A DNA stretch of 64,000 nt from Acanthosepion pharaonis (taxonomy: Eukaryota; Mollusca; Cephalopoda; Sepiida; Sepiidae), in the NCBI GenBank assembly GCA_903632075.3, contig CAHIKZ030002090.1, positions 2,647,501-2,711,500 of the forward strand, read 5' to 3'. A program made the position numbers and the translations under genes. A model generated the notes under the pieces. The model made no database searches and was not told the DNA's origin. It saw nothing but the letters and a program-made list of their open reading frames with translations. Each line of letters starts with the position of its first letter. Position 1 is the first letter of the stretch. Shown piece by piece: positions 45,481-57,800 of this stretch.

Positions 45481-45800
45481 AATAGCCTAATGGATTAAAG
45501 CGTTGGTTCATGAATTTGAAGATATAGTAATTGTGAGTTCAATCCCTGGACAGGGCAGTGGGCACTTGGCGTCAGTGGAAAAAAAGTGAACAATAACTGA
45601 AAAGTAATAAATAAGAAATAGACGAGATATACCTACACATGAACAGTATAACGAAAACAATATACCCCCGTAGATTAAATAAAGGGTTCAGTCCGAAATT
45701 CTCTGTAGATTACCCGGTTCGATATAAACCTGATGAAGGCTTCCGGACACAAAGATCGAAACGTTCTGATAACAACTAACCAAGATGAGAGCAATCGTCC
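45481..45800 (+). mobile_element. SINE related to family 3 (right half of an inverted pair)
   Basis: A-box-like TAGCCTAATGGATTAAAGCG near 45487, B-box-like GTGAGTTCAATCCCTGG near 45534, a TAAATAAAGGGTTCAGTCCG block near 45676, then CTGATGAAGGC...CGAAACGTTCTG and a GATGAGAGCAATCGTCCAC tail. The heads of the two SINEs (45394-45445 and 45503-45554) are inverted relative to each other. Confidence 0.78.
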
Positions 45801-45844
45801 ACATCTGAGCTACGCTTGGAAAATAATAAATAATGATTATTCAA

Positions 45845-45895
45845 ACAGAAAGTATATGACGTTGTGGAGAGCCATGATCGCCCATAAGAGATACG
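45845..45895 (+). pseudogene. LINE family A scrap
   Basis: GTTGTGGAGAGCCATGATCGCCC matches the last coding block of family A (compare 160-200 and 33115-33145). Too short for more. Confidence 0.5.
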
Positions 45896-45932
45896 GTACA
45901 TAAGAATGAAACACTGCTGAAACTGGAGTCTA

Positions 45933-46161
45933 CCATATAAATTCGTGTATAAGTCGACTTCATTTATAGTGCAAATCCTGAAATTTTTTGCATAAATTTT
46001 AACCCGTCAAGAAAAATAATTAATTTTTGTATAGCGCCACCGGTTTCCAAAAATTCATGATTTTTAATCTTTTCAAAAAATTACCTGCGTATAGAGCGAC
46101 CTCCCATGTCTGCATAAAAACCTGGCCATGAAATACTCGCTCTATACTCGAGTATATACGG
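45933..46161. mobile_element. MITE with CCGTATATACTCG-type inverted ends
   Basis: TA dinucleotides flank at 45931-45932 and 46162-46163. The left end reads CCATATAAATTCGTGTATAA, the right end in reverse CCGTATATACTCGAGTATAG. Inner copies of GTCGAC and GAGCGAC are also inverted. About 230 bp, no coding. TA duplication and the terminal sequence fit a Tc1/mariner-type MITE. Confidence 0.7.
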
Positions 46162-46369
46162 TATATTGGTGGTGAAGTGTAAACCGCTCTTGGAATATTT
46201 GCACCAATCTATGTACGCCATGTTTTCCCGGCATTCAAGTGAGAGAAGGTAACCTGCATTGTGCTCACATGACACATTATTGGATTCAGGAACACTCAGT
46301 TAGCCCCCAAATTCTCTATCGGGTTTAAACACCATTTACCATATATTGGATATGTAGATGCAATATCAA
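46162..46369. other. No recognisable gene
   Basis: The minus-strand frame 46081-46275 overlaps the MITE and has no domain. Confidence 0.5.
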
Positions 46370-46515
46370 TCACTATCTGTTACCCTCATGATTACTCTTC
46401 TTTTGTTCTTGTTCCTTGGTAATGTTTCTGTTTCTAATTCTCCATTAACCCCTTGTGTCTTAGTCGCTTAACTTCCTTGCCTAGGGTGAACTCGATTAGA
46501 AAAATAAAAGAGAGA
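46370..46515 (+). mobile_element. LINE family B 3' terminus
   Basis: ATTAACCCCTTGTGTCTTAG, CTTCCTTGCCTAGGGTGAAC then GATTAGAAAAATAAAA. Same order as 22850-23025 and 25700-25775. Confidence 0.68.
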
Positions 46516-46810
46516 TATCTCATGTTAATGATTCAGGCACATTGAAGACTCCTTGGCGTTTATTTAGACAAAGAGACGATCTACACTACTGATGTCTTTA
46601 ATTTCTTTTATAGTTCACTTGATTAGAAACCTATTATCTCGTTAACGCTAACCTTAATTACTAACCTCTGACCGTCCCTTTCTTTTGATTTCCCATACAT
46701 TTCTATTATAAAATACTTTTCCAGTGAGAAAAATATTTTGCCAGCATCTTCGAGCTCTTTATTTATTTCTAACCTTAGAATAAGTTTGGTTTAAGTCTTA
46801 TGTTTTTTTT
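46516..46810. other. No recognisable gene
   Basis: AT-rich sequence leading into the pyrimidine tract. Confidence 0.5.
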
Positions 46811-47880
46811 TATATTTTATTTTATCTTTTCAGGCTTTCTCTTTTTCAATTTTCTTTTTACAGCTACTTCATTTTTATTTTCTTTTTCTTCCTTTATTTT
46901 CCGTTCTTTCGACTTCCGATTTTTTTAATTTTCATTTTATTTTTATTTTCTGTTTTTCTTTTCTCTTCCTGTATTTTTTTTCCTATTTTTATTGTTCCTT
47001 TTCTTTATTTTTTCTGTCTTCCTTTTCATTCTTTTTATTTTCTGTCCCTTTTTATTTTTATTTTCTGATCTTTTTTTTATTTTTCGTTCCTGCTTTTTCT
47101 CCCCCTCTTTCCTTGTATTGTTTTATTTGTTTTTTGCATTCTTTTTACTTTTTTTCTTTTATGTCCCCTCTTCCTTATTCTTATTTCCTGTTCCTCTCCT
47201 TTTTATTTTCTCTTCTTCTTTTTTATTTCCTCTTCTGTTACTTTTTATTCTCTGTCCCTCTTTCTTTTTTCGTTTTTAGTTTCCCCCCCTCTTTCTTCTT
47301 ATTTTCTGTTCCTGTTCTTTTTGTTTTCTCTCTTTCTTTCTTTTTCTCTTTTTATTTTCTCTTTTTCTTTCTTTTTCATTTACTGTTCCTCTTTTTGTCT
47401 TGTTCTCTCTTTCTTTTTATTTTTTGTTCTTTTTATTGTCTCTTCCTCTTTCTCTTTTACTTTCTCTTCATTTTTCTTTTTTTCTTTTCTCTCCCTTTTT
47501 CTCTTTTATTTTCTCTTCCTCTTTCTCTTTTATTTTCTCTTTCTCTTTCCTTTTTTTATTTTTTTTCGCCCGTTTTCTTTTTTGTTTTCTTTTCTGTCCC
47601 CTCTTTTTCCTTTCTATTTTGCGTTCTGTTTATATTCTAACCCTCTTCCTTTTTATATATTCTCGCTTTCTTCTTTATCCCGTTATTTTTCCTCTATTTC
47701 TTTTCTGCTTTCCTTAGCTTTCTTTTTTTTATATTTCTTACCATTTAATAATTTCTACGCCTTACTAATCTTAAACTGCTGCAACCTCTTTCTTTTTCTC
47801 ATAATGTCCCTATTATCATTCCCCACCAATCCTTCTTCATCATTCTCTGTATCGTTATTCACGCCTAACGCCATTTTCAG
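46811..47880 (+). repeat. T-rich pyrimidine tract 1
   Basis: About 1.07 kb of T/C with regular single As. In places a loose repeat of CTTTTATTTTCTCTTCCTCT-like units (about 24 bp) is visible around 47400-47560. Less regular and more T-rich than the main array. It ends at CAGATGAAGTAATTGTCATT (47878 onward), which is echoed after the main array near 62167-62197. Long open frames over it are not genes. Confidence 0.9.
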
Positions 47881-48242
47881 ATGAAGTAATTGTCATTTGG
47901 AATCACTGTTATTGATGGTTCCTCCTTCATAATTATCCTCGTGGTCCACTTATTCCTATTTACTTTAGATGACACAAATAGCCGCCAATAGCCAGTAGGG
48001 GATGCTAACGATTACACACTATTAATATAATGGCCATTTATCTATTGTTGAATCTAGTAACAACCTCATAGAAGTGCCGACTGCTAATATTAAAGCAATC
48101 AAACTTATGAAACTATTTTGTCATTAATGTTTAATGTAAGGTCCAACAATGCATAAATAAACAAAGCCACAAATGCGATTTAGAACACCGTACATTTTCA
48201 GTTAATGTCCTTGCGAAGACTACAAAGGATTCTCTTTACTTT
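47881..48242. other. Non-repetitive interval
   Basis: Ordinary AT-rich sequence between pyrimidine tracts; no coding signal. Confidence 0.5.
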
Positions 48243-48470
48243 GCAGGTATGTTTAAGAGAAAAGGTATTGAAATAGAATCTCAGACATCTGAGTGTACCT
48301 ATTAGACGCTCAGTTTGAATCTCCTCCCTCGCCTACTTTCTTCATCTTACTCTCTTTCCTCACCCCTTCTCTTCTTCTTTTTCTTTTCTCCTACTTTCAC
48401 GTCTTTCTCTTCCATTTCTCCTTTTGTTTCTTTTTCATTTCTATTTAATTTCTTTCTTCATTGCTCTTCC
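48243..48470 (+). repeat. Duplicate segment carrying a single minisatellite unit
   Basis: AGGTATGTTTAAGAGAAAA (near 48246), CAGACATCTGAGTGTACCTA and CAGTTTGAAT match 48713-48790 (AGGTATGTTTAAAAGAAAA, CAGACATCTGAGCGTCCGTA, TTTGAAT). Downstream is a short C/T stretch with TTTCTCTTCCATTTCTCC plus TTTT at 48404-48425, a 22-nt match to the 30-bp unit of the main array. Confidence 0.8.
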
Positions 48471-48708
48471 CTCAACCAAAGATGAAAAGAAATTTGATCA
48501 TTTGTTGCTAAACCTTTTACCAATGTTTTCAATCTTTTCTGGGAGTTCGTTTTTAATGCAAAATTGCAAAAAGGACAAAATGAACTTTGACATTGGCTAT
48601 TATGTTTACAAATATTCGCTTTGATAGAAAAGTGACTGAATTTCATTTTTTTTCTTTTTCGTTTACTTTTTCTTTATCCTTTTTCTGTTTCGTTTCCCTT
48701 TATCCATT

Positions 48709-48868
48709 CATAGGTATGTTTAAAAGAAAATGCCTAAAACTAAAATCCCAGACATCTGAGCGTCCGTATTAGATGTTGTATTTGAATAGCATCTATCTTT
48801 TCCCTTTGACCAATCTCTTTATTTCTTACTATCTCTTCGTCCTCTGTCTTTTGTTCTTTTTTTTCATT
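48709..48868 (+). repeat. Duplicate segment flanking the expanded array
   Basis: Second copy of the AGGTATGTTTAA / CAGACATCTGAG segment. Its T/C-rich end passes into the main array at about 48879, 166 bp after AGGTATG; in the other copy the single unit lies 158 bp after AGGTATG. Confidence 0.8.
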
Positions 48869-48869
48869 C

Positions 48870-51800
48870 ATTTCTTCCTTTCTCTTCCATTTCTCCTTTT
48901 CTTCCTCCTTTCTCTTCCATTTCTCCTCCTTTTCTTCCCCCTTTTTCTTTTCATTTCTCCTTTTTCATTTCTCCTTTCTTCCTCCTTTCTCATTTCTCCT
49001 TTTCTTCCTTTTCTTCCTCCTTTCTTCTCCATTTCTCCTTTTTTCTTCCTCCTTTTCTCTTCCATTCTCCTTTTCTTCCTCCTTTTCTCCATTTTCATTT
49101 ATCCTCCTTTTTTCCATTTCTTTTCTTCCTCCTTTCTTCTCCATTGCTCCTTTTTTCTTCCTTTTTTTTCCATTTCTCCTTTTCTACCTCCTTTCTTCTC
49201 CATTTCCTTTTTATTCCTCCTTTCTCTTCCATTTCTCCTTTTCTTCCTCCTTTCTTTTCCATTTCTTTTTTTTTTCCTTTTTTCTTCTCCTTTTCTTCTT
49301 TTTTCTTCCATTTCCTTTCTTCCCTCTTTTCTTCTCCATTCTCCTTTTCTTCCTCCTTTCTTCTCCATTTCTCCTTTTCTTCCTCCTTTCTCTTCAATTT
49401 CTCCTTTTCTTCCTCCTTTTTTCTCTTTCTCCATTTCTCCTTTTCTTCCTCCTTTCTTCTCCATTTCTCCTTTTCTTCCTCCTTTTTTCATTTCTCTTTT
49501 TTCTCCTTTTCTTCCTCCTTTTCTTCTCTCCATTTCTTCCTTTTCTTCCCTCCTTTTCTCTTCCATTTTCTCTTTTCTTCCTCCTTTCTCTTCAAATTTC
49601 TCCTTTTCTTCCTCCTTTTTCTTTTCCTCCTTTTTTCCTCTTTTTTCTCTTTCCATTTCTCCTTTTCTTCCCTCCTTTTTTTTCCATTCTCCATTTTCTT
49701 TTTCTCTTCCATTTCTCCCTTTTCTTCCTCCTTTCTTCTTCCTTTCTCCTTTTCTTCCTCCCTTTCTTCTCCATTTTCTCCTTTTCTTCCTCCTTTCTCT
49801 TCAATTTTCCTTTTCTTCCTTTTCTTTTATATTTCTCCTTTTCTTCCTCCTTTTTCTCCTTTTCTTTTTCTTCCCTTTTTTCTCCATTTCTCCTTTTTCT
49901 TCCTCCTTTCTCTTTTTCTCCTTTTTTCCTCCTTTTCTTCAATTTCTTTTTTTCTTTCCATTTCTCCTTTTCTTCCTCCTTTCTTTTTCTTCCTTTCTTT
50001 TTCCTTTTTCTTCCTCCTTTTTCTTTTCTTCTCCTTTCTCTTCCATTTCTCCTTTCTCTTCCATTTCTCCTTTTCTTCCTCCTTTCTTCTCCATTTCTCC
50101 TTTTCTTCCTCCTTTCTCTTCCATTTCTCCTTTTCTTCCTCCTTTTTCCATTTCTCCTTTTCTTTCCTCCTTTTCTTCCTTTCATTTTCCCTCCTTTTCT
50201 CCTTTTTTCTTTCCTCCTTTCTTCTTCCATTTCTCCTGAATTTTCCTCCTTTTCTTTTCTCCTTTTTCTCCTTTTTCTTCCTCTTCTTTCTCTTTTTTTT
50301 CTTTCCTTTCCTTTTCTTCTTCTTTTTTTTCCCCCATTTCTTTTTCTCCTTTTTCTTCCTCCTTTCTCTCTTCTTTTTCTCCTTTTTTTTCCTCCTTTCT
50401 TCTCCATTTCTCCTTTTCTTCCTCCTTTCTTTCCATTTCTCCTTTTCTTCCTCCTTTCTCTTCCTCCTTTCTTCCTTTTTTTCTTCCTCCTTTTCTTCAA
50501 TTTCTCCTTTTTCCTTTCTCCTTTTTTTCCCCCTTTTTTCATTTTCTTTTTTCCATTTCTTCCTTCCTTTTTTCATTTCTCCTTTTTCTTCCTCCTTTCT
50601 CTTCTTTTTTCTCTTTTTTTCCTCCTTTTCTCTTCCATTTCTTTTTCTTTCCTCCTTTTTTCCTTTTTCCTTTCCTTTTCTTTCCCTCCTTTTTTTTCCT
50701 TTTTCTCCTTTTTCTTCCCTCCTTTTTTCTTCCTCCTTTTCTTTTTTTTCCTTTCCTTTCTCTTCCATTTCATTTTTTCTTTCCTTTTTTTCTTCTTTTC
50801 TTTCCTTTTCTTTCCTTCTCTTTCTTTTCCTTTTTCTTTCCTTCCTTTCTTCTCCTTTTTTTTTTCCATTTTCTCCTTTCTCCATTTTTCCTTTTCTTCC
50901 TCCTTTTTTCTTCTCCTTTTTTCTCCTTTTCTTCCTCCTTTTCTTCTTCCATTTTTCCTTTTTCTTTCCTTTCCTTTCTTTTCTTTCCATTTCTCCATTC
51001 CTTTTTTTCCTTTTTTCTCAGTCCCTCCTTTTCTCCTTTTCTTCCTCCTTTTTTTCTTTCCTCTTTTCTTCTTTTCCTTTCTTCAATTTCTCCTTTTCTT
51101 CCTCCTTTCTCTTCCATTTCTTTTTCTTTCCTCCTTTTCTTCTTTTTCTTTTTCTTTCTTTCTTTTTCTTCCCTTCTCATTTTCTTTTCTTCCTTTTTCT
51201 TTCCTCCTTCTCTTTTCTCTCTCCTTTTCCTTCCATTTCTCCTTTTTCCTTTTTCTTCCTTTTCTCCTTTTCTTTCCTTTCTTTTTCTTTTCTTTTTTTT
51301 CTTCCTCTTTTTTTCTCCTTTTTCCTTTTCTCCTTTCTCTTCTTTTCTCCTTTTCTTTCCTTCTTTCATTTCCATTTTCTTCTTTTCTTTCCTTTCTTTC
51401 TTCTTCTTTTTTCCTCCTTCCTCCTTTCTTCATTTCTCCTCTTTCTTTCTTTTCTTCCATTTTTTTTTTTCTCCTTTTCTTCCTTCTTCTCCTTTCTTTT
51501 TCCATTTCTCCTTTTAAATTTCTCCTTTTCCTTTCCTCCTTTTCTTCAATTTTTTCCTCCTCCTTTTTTTTCCATTTCTTCTTTTTTTTTCTCCCTTTTT
51601 CTTCTTCCTTTCTCTCCAAATTTTTTTTTTTTTTTTCTCCTTTCTTTTTTCTTTCTCCTTTTCTTCTCCTTTTCTCCTTTTCTTCCCTTCTCTTTCTTTC
51701 CTCCTTTCCCTTTTCTCCATTTCCTCCTTTAAATTCTCTTCCTCCTTAGAATTTTCTTTTTCCTTTTAAATTTTCTTCTTCCCCTTTTCTCCTTTTCTTT

Positions 51801-54800
51801 TTCCTCCTTTTCTTAATTTTTCTCCTTTTCTTCTCCTTTTTCTTCCTCCCTTTTCTTTCTAGCTTCCTTTTTCCTCCCTTTCTTCTCCTTTCTTCATTTT
51901 CTTTCCTTTTTTCTTAGATTTTTCTTCCTCCTTTCTCTTCATTCTTTTTTTCCTTTTTTCATTCCTTTTCCTCCTTTTTCTTTCCTTTTCTTTCCTCCTT
52001 TTCTTCCCCTTTCCTTCCTTTTCTTTTCTTCCTTTTCTTCCAATTTCTCCTTAGATTTTTCTCATTTCATTTCTTTTTTCTTTTTCTCCTTTTCTTCCTC
52101 CTTTCTCTCCTTTTCAATTTTATTTCTTTTCCTCCTTTCTTAAATTCCTTTCCCCTTTTTCTCATTTCTCCTTTTTTTCCTTTTCCATTTCCTCCTTTCT
52201 TTCCTTTTTTTTTCTTCCATTTTCTCCTTTTCTTCCTCCCTTTTCTTTCTTCTCCTTTTTCTTCCATTTCCTTTTCTTTCCATTTCTCCTTTTCTTCCTT
52301 TTTTCTCTTCATTTCTCCTTTTCTTCCTCCTTTCTCTTTTTCTTTCCTTTTTTTTTCTCCTCCTTTTCTTCCTCCTTTTCTTCTCTCTTTTTTTCTTCCT
52401 CTTTTTCTTCCTCCTTTTCATTTTCCCTTTTTTCTCCTTTTTCTTCCTCCTTTCTTCTCCATTTCTCCTTTTCTTCCTCCTTTTCTTTTTCTTTCCATTT
52501 TTTCTTCCTTTCTTTTTCCCTTTTTCATTTCTCCATTTTTTTTCCTCCTTTCTTCCCCCTTTTTTTTTTCCTTCCTCTTCCTCCTTTCTTTTCTTTTCCT
52601 CCTTTTTTTCCTTTTAGAAAATTTCTCCTTTTTCTTTTTCTCCTTTTTCTTTTTTCCTCCTTTCTCTTCCATTTTCCTTTTTTCCTTTTTTTTTCCCTTT
52701 TCTTTTCTTTCCTGATTTTTTCTTCTCATTTCTTTCTTTCTCCTTTTTTTCCCATTCCTTTTTCTTTCCTCCTTTTTTTTCTCCTTTTCTTTTCTCCCTT
52801 TCCTTCCTTTTCTTTTCTTCCTCCTTTCTCCTTTCTTCTTTTCTTTCTTCTCCATTTCTTTTCTTCCTTTTTTCTTCCCTTTTCTTTTCTTTTTCTCTTC
52901 AGTTTCTTTTTCTTCTTTTCTTTCTCCTTTCTCCTTTCTCCATTTCTCTTTTCTTCCTCCTTTCTCCTTTCTTTTTCTCTTCCTTTTCCTTTCCTTTCTT
53001 CCTTTTCTTCCTCCTTTCCATTTTTCCCTTTTTCTTTTTTTTTCTTCCTTTTTTTCTCCCTTTTCCTTTTCCATTTCTCCTTTTTTTCTCCTTTCTTTTC
53101 TTCTTTTTTTTTTTTTTTTTTCTTCCTTTTCTTTTTCTCCTTTTCTTCCTCCTTTCTCTTCCAATTTCTCCTTTTCTTCCTTCTTTCTCTTCAATTTCTC
53201 TCTTTCTTTTCCTCCTTTCTTCTCCATTTTTTTTCTTTTTTCTTCCTTTTTTCCTTTTTCTTCCATTTCTCCTTTTTCTTCCTCCTTTTAAAATTTCTTT
53301 CTTCCTTTTTTTGGGATTCCTTTTCTCTTCCATTTCTTTTTTCTTCCTCCTTTCTTCTTCCTTTTTTTTCCTTTTCTTTCCTCCTTTCTCTGAATTTCTC
53401 TTTTCTTCCTCCTTTCTCTTCCATTTCTTTTTTTTTTTCGATTTTTCTTTTTCCTCCTTTTCTTCCATTTTTCTTTTTAAAAATTTCCTCCTTTTCTTTC
53501 TTCCTTTTTCTCCATTTTTTTTTTCCCCTTTTCTTTTCCTTTTCTTTCTTTTTCTTCCTTTTATCTTTCTTTCTCTTCCATTTTCTCCTTTTCTTTTCCT
53601 CCCTTTTCTTCTTTCCTTTTTTTTCTTTCCTCTTTCTTTCTTCCTTTTCCTCCTTTTCTTCCTCTCCTTTTCTTCTTCCTTTTCTTCTCATTTCTTTTCT
53701 TCTATTTTTCTTCCTTTTCTTCCTCCTTTTCTTCTCCATTTTCTCCTTTTCTTCATTTTCTTCATTTCTCCTTTTCTTTTCCTTAAAAATTTCTCCTTTT
53801 TTTTCCTTTTTCTTCATTTTCCTTTTCTTCCTCCTTTTTTCCACCATTTCTCCTTTTCTTCCTCCTTTTTTTCTTTCTCTTTTCTTCCTCTTTTCATTTT
53901 TTTTCTTTCATTTCCTTTTTCTCTTCCATTTTCCTTTTTTTCCTTTTTCCTCCTTTTCTTCATTTCATTTTCTTTTTTTCCTCTTTTTCTTCATTTCCTT
54001 TTCTTCCTTTTCTTTTCTTCTGAAAAAAACATTTCTCCTTTTCTTTTTCTTCTCCTTTTTCTTTCCTTTCTTTTTCTTTTCTTCCTTTTCTTCCTTTTTT
54101 CCTTTTTCATTTCTTTCCTCCTTTTTTCTCCTTTTTTCCCTCTTTTCTTTCCTTCCTCCATCCTTCTTTTTCTCTTTTCTTCATTTTCCTTTTTTCTTCC
54201 TTTCCTTCTTTTTCTTTCCTTCTTTTCTTCCTTCTTTTTCTTTTCTTCCTTTTATTTCAATTTCTCCCTTTTTTTTTTTTTTCTCCTTTTCTTCCTCCTT
54301 TCTTCTTCATTTCTCTTTTTTTTCTCCTTTCTCTTCCTTTTCATCTTCCTTTTTGTTTTCTTTTTCTTCCTCCTTTCTTTCTCCTTTTCTCCTTTTTTTT
54401 TCTTCCCTTTTCCTTTTCTTTCCTTTCTCCTCCTTTTTTTCTTCCTTTTTTTTTTTTCTTCCTCCTTTTCTTTTCCTTTCTTCTTTTTTCTTTTTCCACC
54501 TTTTCTTCCTTTTTTTTCTTCCCCCTTTTTCTTTCCTCCTTTTCTTCCTTTCTTTTTCTTTCCTCCTTTTCTTCCTTCTTTTTCTTCTCTCCATTTCTCC
54601 TTTTTTTCTTCTTTTCTTTCTTTTTCCCCTTTTTTCTTTCCTCTTTTTTCTTCCTTCTTTTTCTTTCCATTCCTCTTTTCTTTCATTTTCTCTTCTTTTT
54701 TTTTTTCTCTTTTCTTTCTTCTTCCATTTTTTTATTTTCTTCCTTTTTTTCCTTCTTTTCCTTCTTTTTCTTTTCTTCCCCATTTCTCATTTCTCCTTTT

Positions 54801-57800
54801 CTTTTCCTCCTTTTCTTCCCCCTTTCTTCCTTTTTTTCTTTCCTCCTTTTCTTTCTTTTTTTCTTTCCTCCTTTTCTTCCTTCTTTTTTTTCTCCTTTCT
54901 TCTTCCTTTCTCCTTTCCATTTTCCTTTTTTTCTTTCTCCTTTTCTTTCCTTTCTTCTCCTTTTTTTTTTTTTTTTCCTTCCATTTCTTTTCCCTCCTTT
55001 TCTTCCTTTTTTCCTTTCCTTCTCCCATTTTTCTTCCTCCTTTTTTTTTCCTTTCTTTTTCTCTTTTTCTCTTTTCTTCCTCCTTTTTTTCTCTTTTTCT
55101 CCTTTCTCCTTTTCTTCCTTTTTCTCTTCCTTTCTTTCTTTCTTCCTTTTCTTCCTCTTTCTTTTTCTTCCTTTTTTTTTTCCTTTTCTTCATTTCTTTT
55201 TCCTTCTTCCCCATTTCTCCTTCCTTTTTCTTTCTCCTTTTTCTTTCCTTTTTTCTTTTCTCCATTTTCTTTTTTTTCTGCTTTTCATTTCTCGATTTTC
55301 TTTTCTTTCTTCTCCTTTTTTTCCTTTCCATTTTCCTTTTTTCCTTTTCTTTTTCTCCTTTTCTTTTTCTTCTCCATTTCTTTTCTTCCTCCTTTTCTTC
55401 CTCCTTTTCTTTCTTTCTTTTTCTTCCCCTTTTTCATTTCTTTTCCTTTTCTTCCTCCATTTTCTTTTCCCCCCTTTCTCTTTCATTTTCTTTTTCTTCC
55501 TCCTTTCTCTTCCATTTTCTTTTCTTCTTCCTTTTTTCTTTTCTTTCCTTTTCTTTCCTCCTTTTCTTCCTCCTTTTTTCTTTTTCTTTTTCTCCTCCTT
55601 TTTTCTTTCCTCAATTTTTTCTTCCTTTTTCTTCCTTTTCCTTTTTTCTTTCCTCCTTTTCTTCCTCCTTTTCTTCTTTTTCTTTTTTCTTTTTCTTCCT
55701 TTTTTTTTCCTTTTCTCTTCTTTTCTTTTCTTCCTTTTCTTCCTTCTTTTTTTCTTCCTTTTTTCTCCTTTTCTTCTTTTTTCCTTTCTTTTTTCTTTCT
55801 CCTTTTCTTCCTCCTTTTTCTTCTTTTCTTTCTTCCTCCTTTTTCCTTTTTCTCCTTTTCTTCCTCCTTTTTTCATTTTCCTTTTTTCTTTTCCTCCTTT
55901 CTTTCTTCCTTTCTTTTTTCTTCCTTTTCTTTCTCCTTCTCTTTTTTCCTTTCTTTCTTCTTCCTTTCTCCTTTTCTTTCCTTTTTTTTCCATTTTCCTT
56001 TTTTCTTTTTTCTTCTCCCTTTCTTTTCCTTTTTTTCTTTTTTCCTTTCCTTTTTTTCCTTTCCCCTTTTCCATTTCTCCTTTTCTTCATTTCTTCTTTT
56101 CTTTCTTTTCCCCATTTCTCCTTTCTTTCCTTTTCTTCCATTTCTTTTTCTTCTTTTTTTCTCCATTTTCTTTTTCCTTTTCTTTCTCTTTTTTTTTTCT
56201 TTTTCTTCCTCCTTTTTTCTTCCTTTTTTTCCTCCTTTTTTCATTTTCCTTTCCTTTTTTTTTCCATTTCTCCTTTTCTTTTCTTTTCTTTCCATTTCCT
56301 CCTTTCTTCTTTTTCAATTTCTCCTTTTCTTTTCCTCCTTTTTTTTTTCATTTCTTTATTTTTCCTTTTCTTTCCTGATTTTCTTTTCTCCTTTTCTTCC
56401 TTTTCTTTCATTTCTCCTTTTTCTTCTTTATTTTCCTTTTCCTCCTTTTCTTTCCATTTCCTTTCTTCCTTTTTCTTCCATTTCCTTCTCCTTTTTTCTT
56501 TCCCCTTTTTCTTTTTCACCCTTTTCTTTCCTTTTTTCCCATTTTCTTTTCTTCCTCCTTTCTTCTTTTTCTTTTCTTCCAATTTCTCCTTTTCTTCCTC
56601 CTTTTCTTCATTTCTTTTCTTTCCCCCTTTTCAGATTTCCTTTCTCTTTTCTTATTTCTCTTCTTTTCTTTTTTTCTTTTTTCCTCCTTTTCTTCCATTT
56701 TTTTCTTTTCCTTTTTCTTTTCTCCTTTTTTTTTATTTTCTTTCTCTTTTTTTTTCTTTTCTTTTTTCCTCTTTTCTTCTCCTTTCTTCCTTTCCATTTC
56801 CTTTTTCTTTCTTTCTCGTTTTTCTTTTTCTCCCCTTTTTCCTTTTCTTCATCTTCTTTTTCTTTCTTTTTTCTCCTTTTCTTCCTTTTCTTTTTTCTTT
56901 CCATTTCTTCCTCCTTTTCTTTTTCCTCTTTTTCTTCCTCCTTTCTTCCTTCTTTTCTCCTTTTTTTCTTTCCTCCTTTTCTTCTTCCTTCTTTTTTCTT
57001 CCTCCTTTCTCTTCCATTTCCTTTTTCCTTCTTTTTTCTTCCTCCTTTTTCTTTCCATTTCTCCTTTTCTTCCTCCTTCTTTTCCATTTTTTTTTTTTCT
57101 TCTCCATTTTTTTTCTTCCTTCTTCTCCTTTCCTTTTCCCTCCTTTTCATTTCTCCTTTTCTTTTTCTTTTTTCCTTTTCTTCTTTTCCTTTCTTTTCCT
57201 TTCTCTTTTCTTTCTTTTTTCATTTTCCTTCTTTTTCTTTTCCCCCTTTTTTTCTCCTTTTCTTCCTCCTTTCTCTTCCATTTTCTCCTTTTCTTTCCTC
57301 CTTTCTCTTTTTTTTCCTTTTCTTCTCTTTTTTCCTTTCTTTTCTCCCTTTCCTCCTTTTTTCTCCCTTTCTTTTTTTTTCCTTTTCTTCCTCCTTTTCT
57401 TCATTTTCTTTTCTTCCTTTCTTTCCTTTTCTTTTTTCCTTTTTTTCATTTTCTTTTCTTCCTTTCTTTCTTTCTCCTTTTCCTTTCCTTCCTTTTTCTT
57501 TTCTTCCTCCTTTTTCTTCCCCTTTTTTCCATTTTTCCTTTCTTTTTCCTTTTCCCTCCTTTCTTCTCCTTTTCTTTTTTCCTCCTTTCTCTTCCTTTCT
57601 TTTTCTTCCCCTTTTCTCTTCCATTTCTCCTTTTCTTCCTTCCTTTTTTCTTTTCTTCCTCCTTTTCTTCCATTTCCTCCTCCTTTTCTTCCTTCTTTTT
57701 CCTTTTTCCTTTTTCCTTTTCTCCTTTTCTTCCTTCTTTTTTCCATTTTTCCTTTCATCCTTTCATTTTTTTCTTTCTCCTTTCTTCATTTCCTTTTTTT

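Noticed and set aside
46992..47884. Hydrophobic open frames suggesting multi-span membrane proteins
   Set aside because: Phe, Leu and Ser richness simply reflects TTT, CTT and TCT codons of the T-rich tract.
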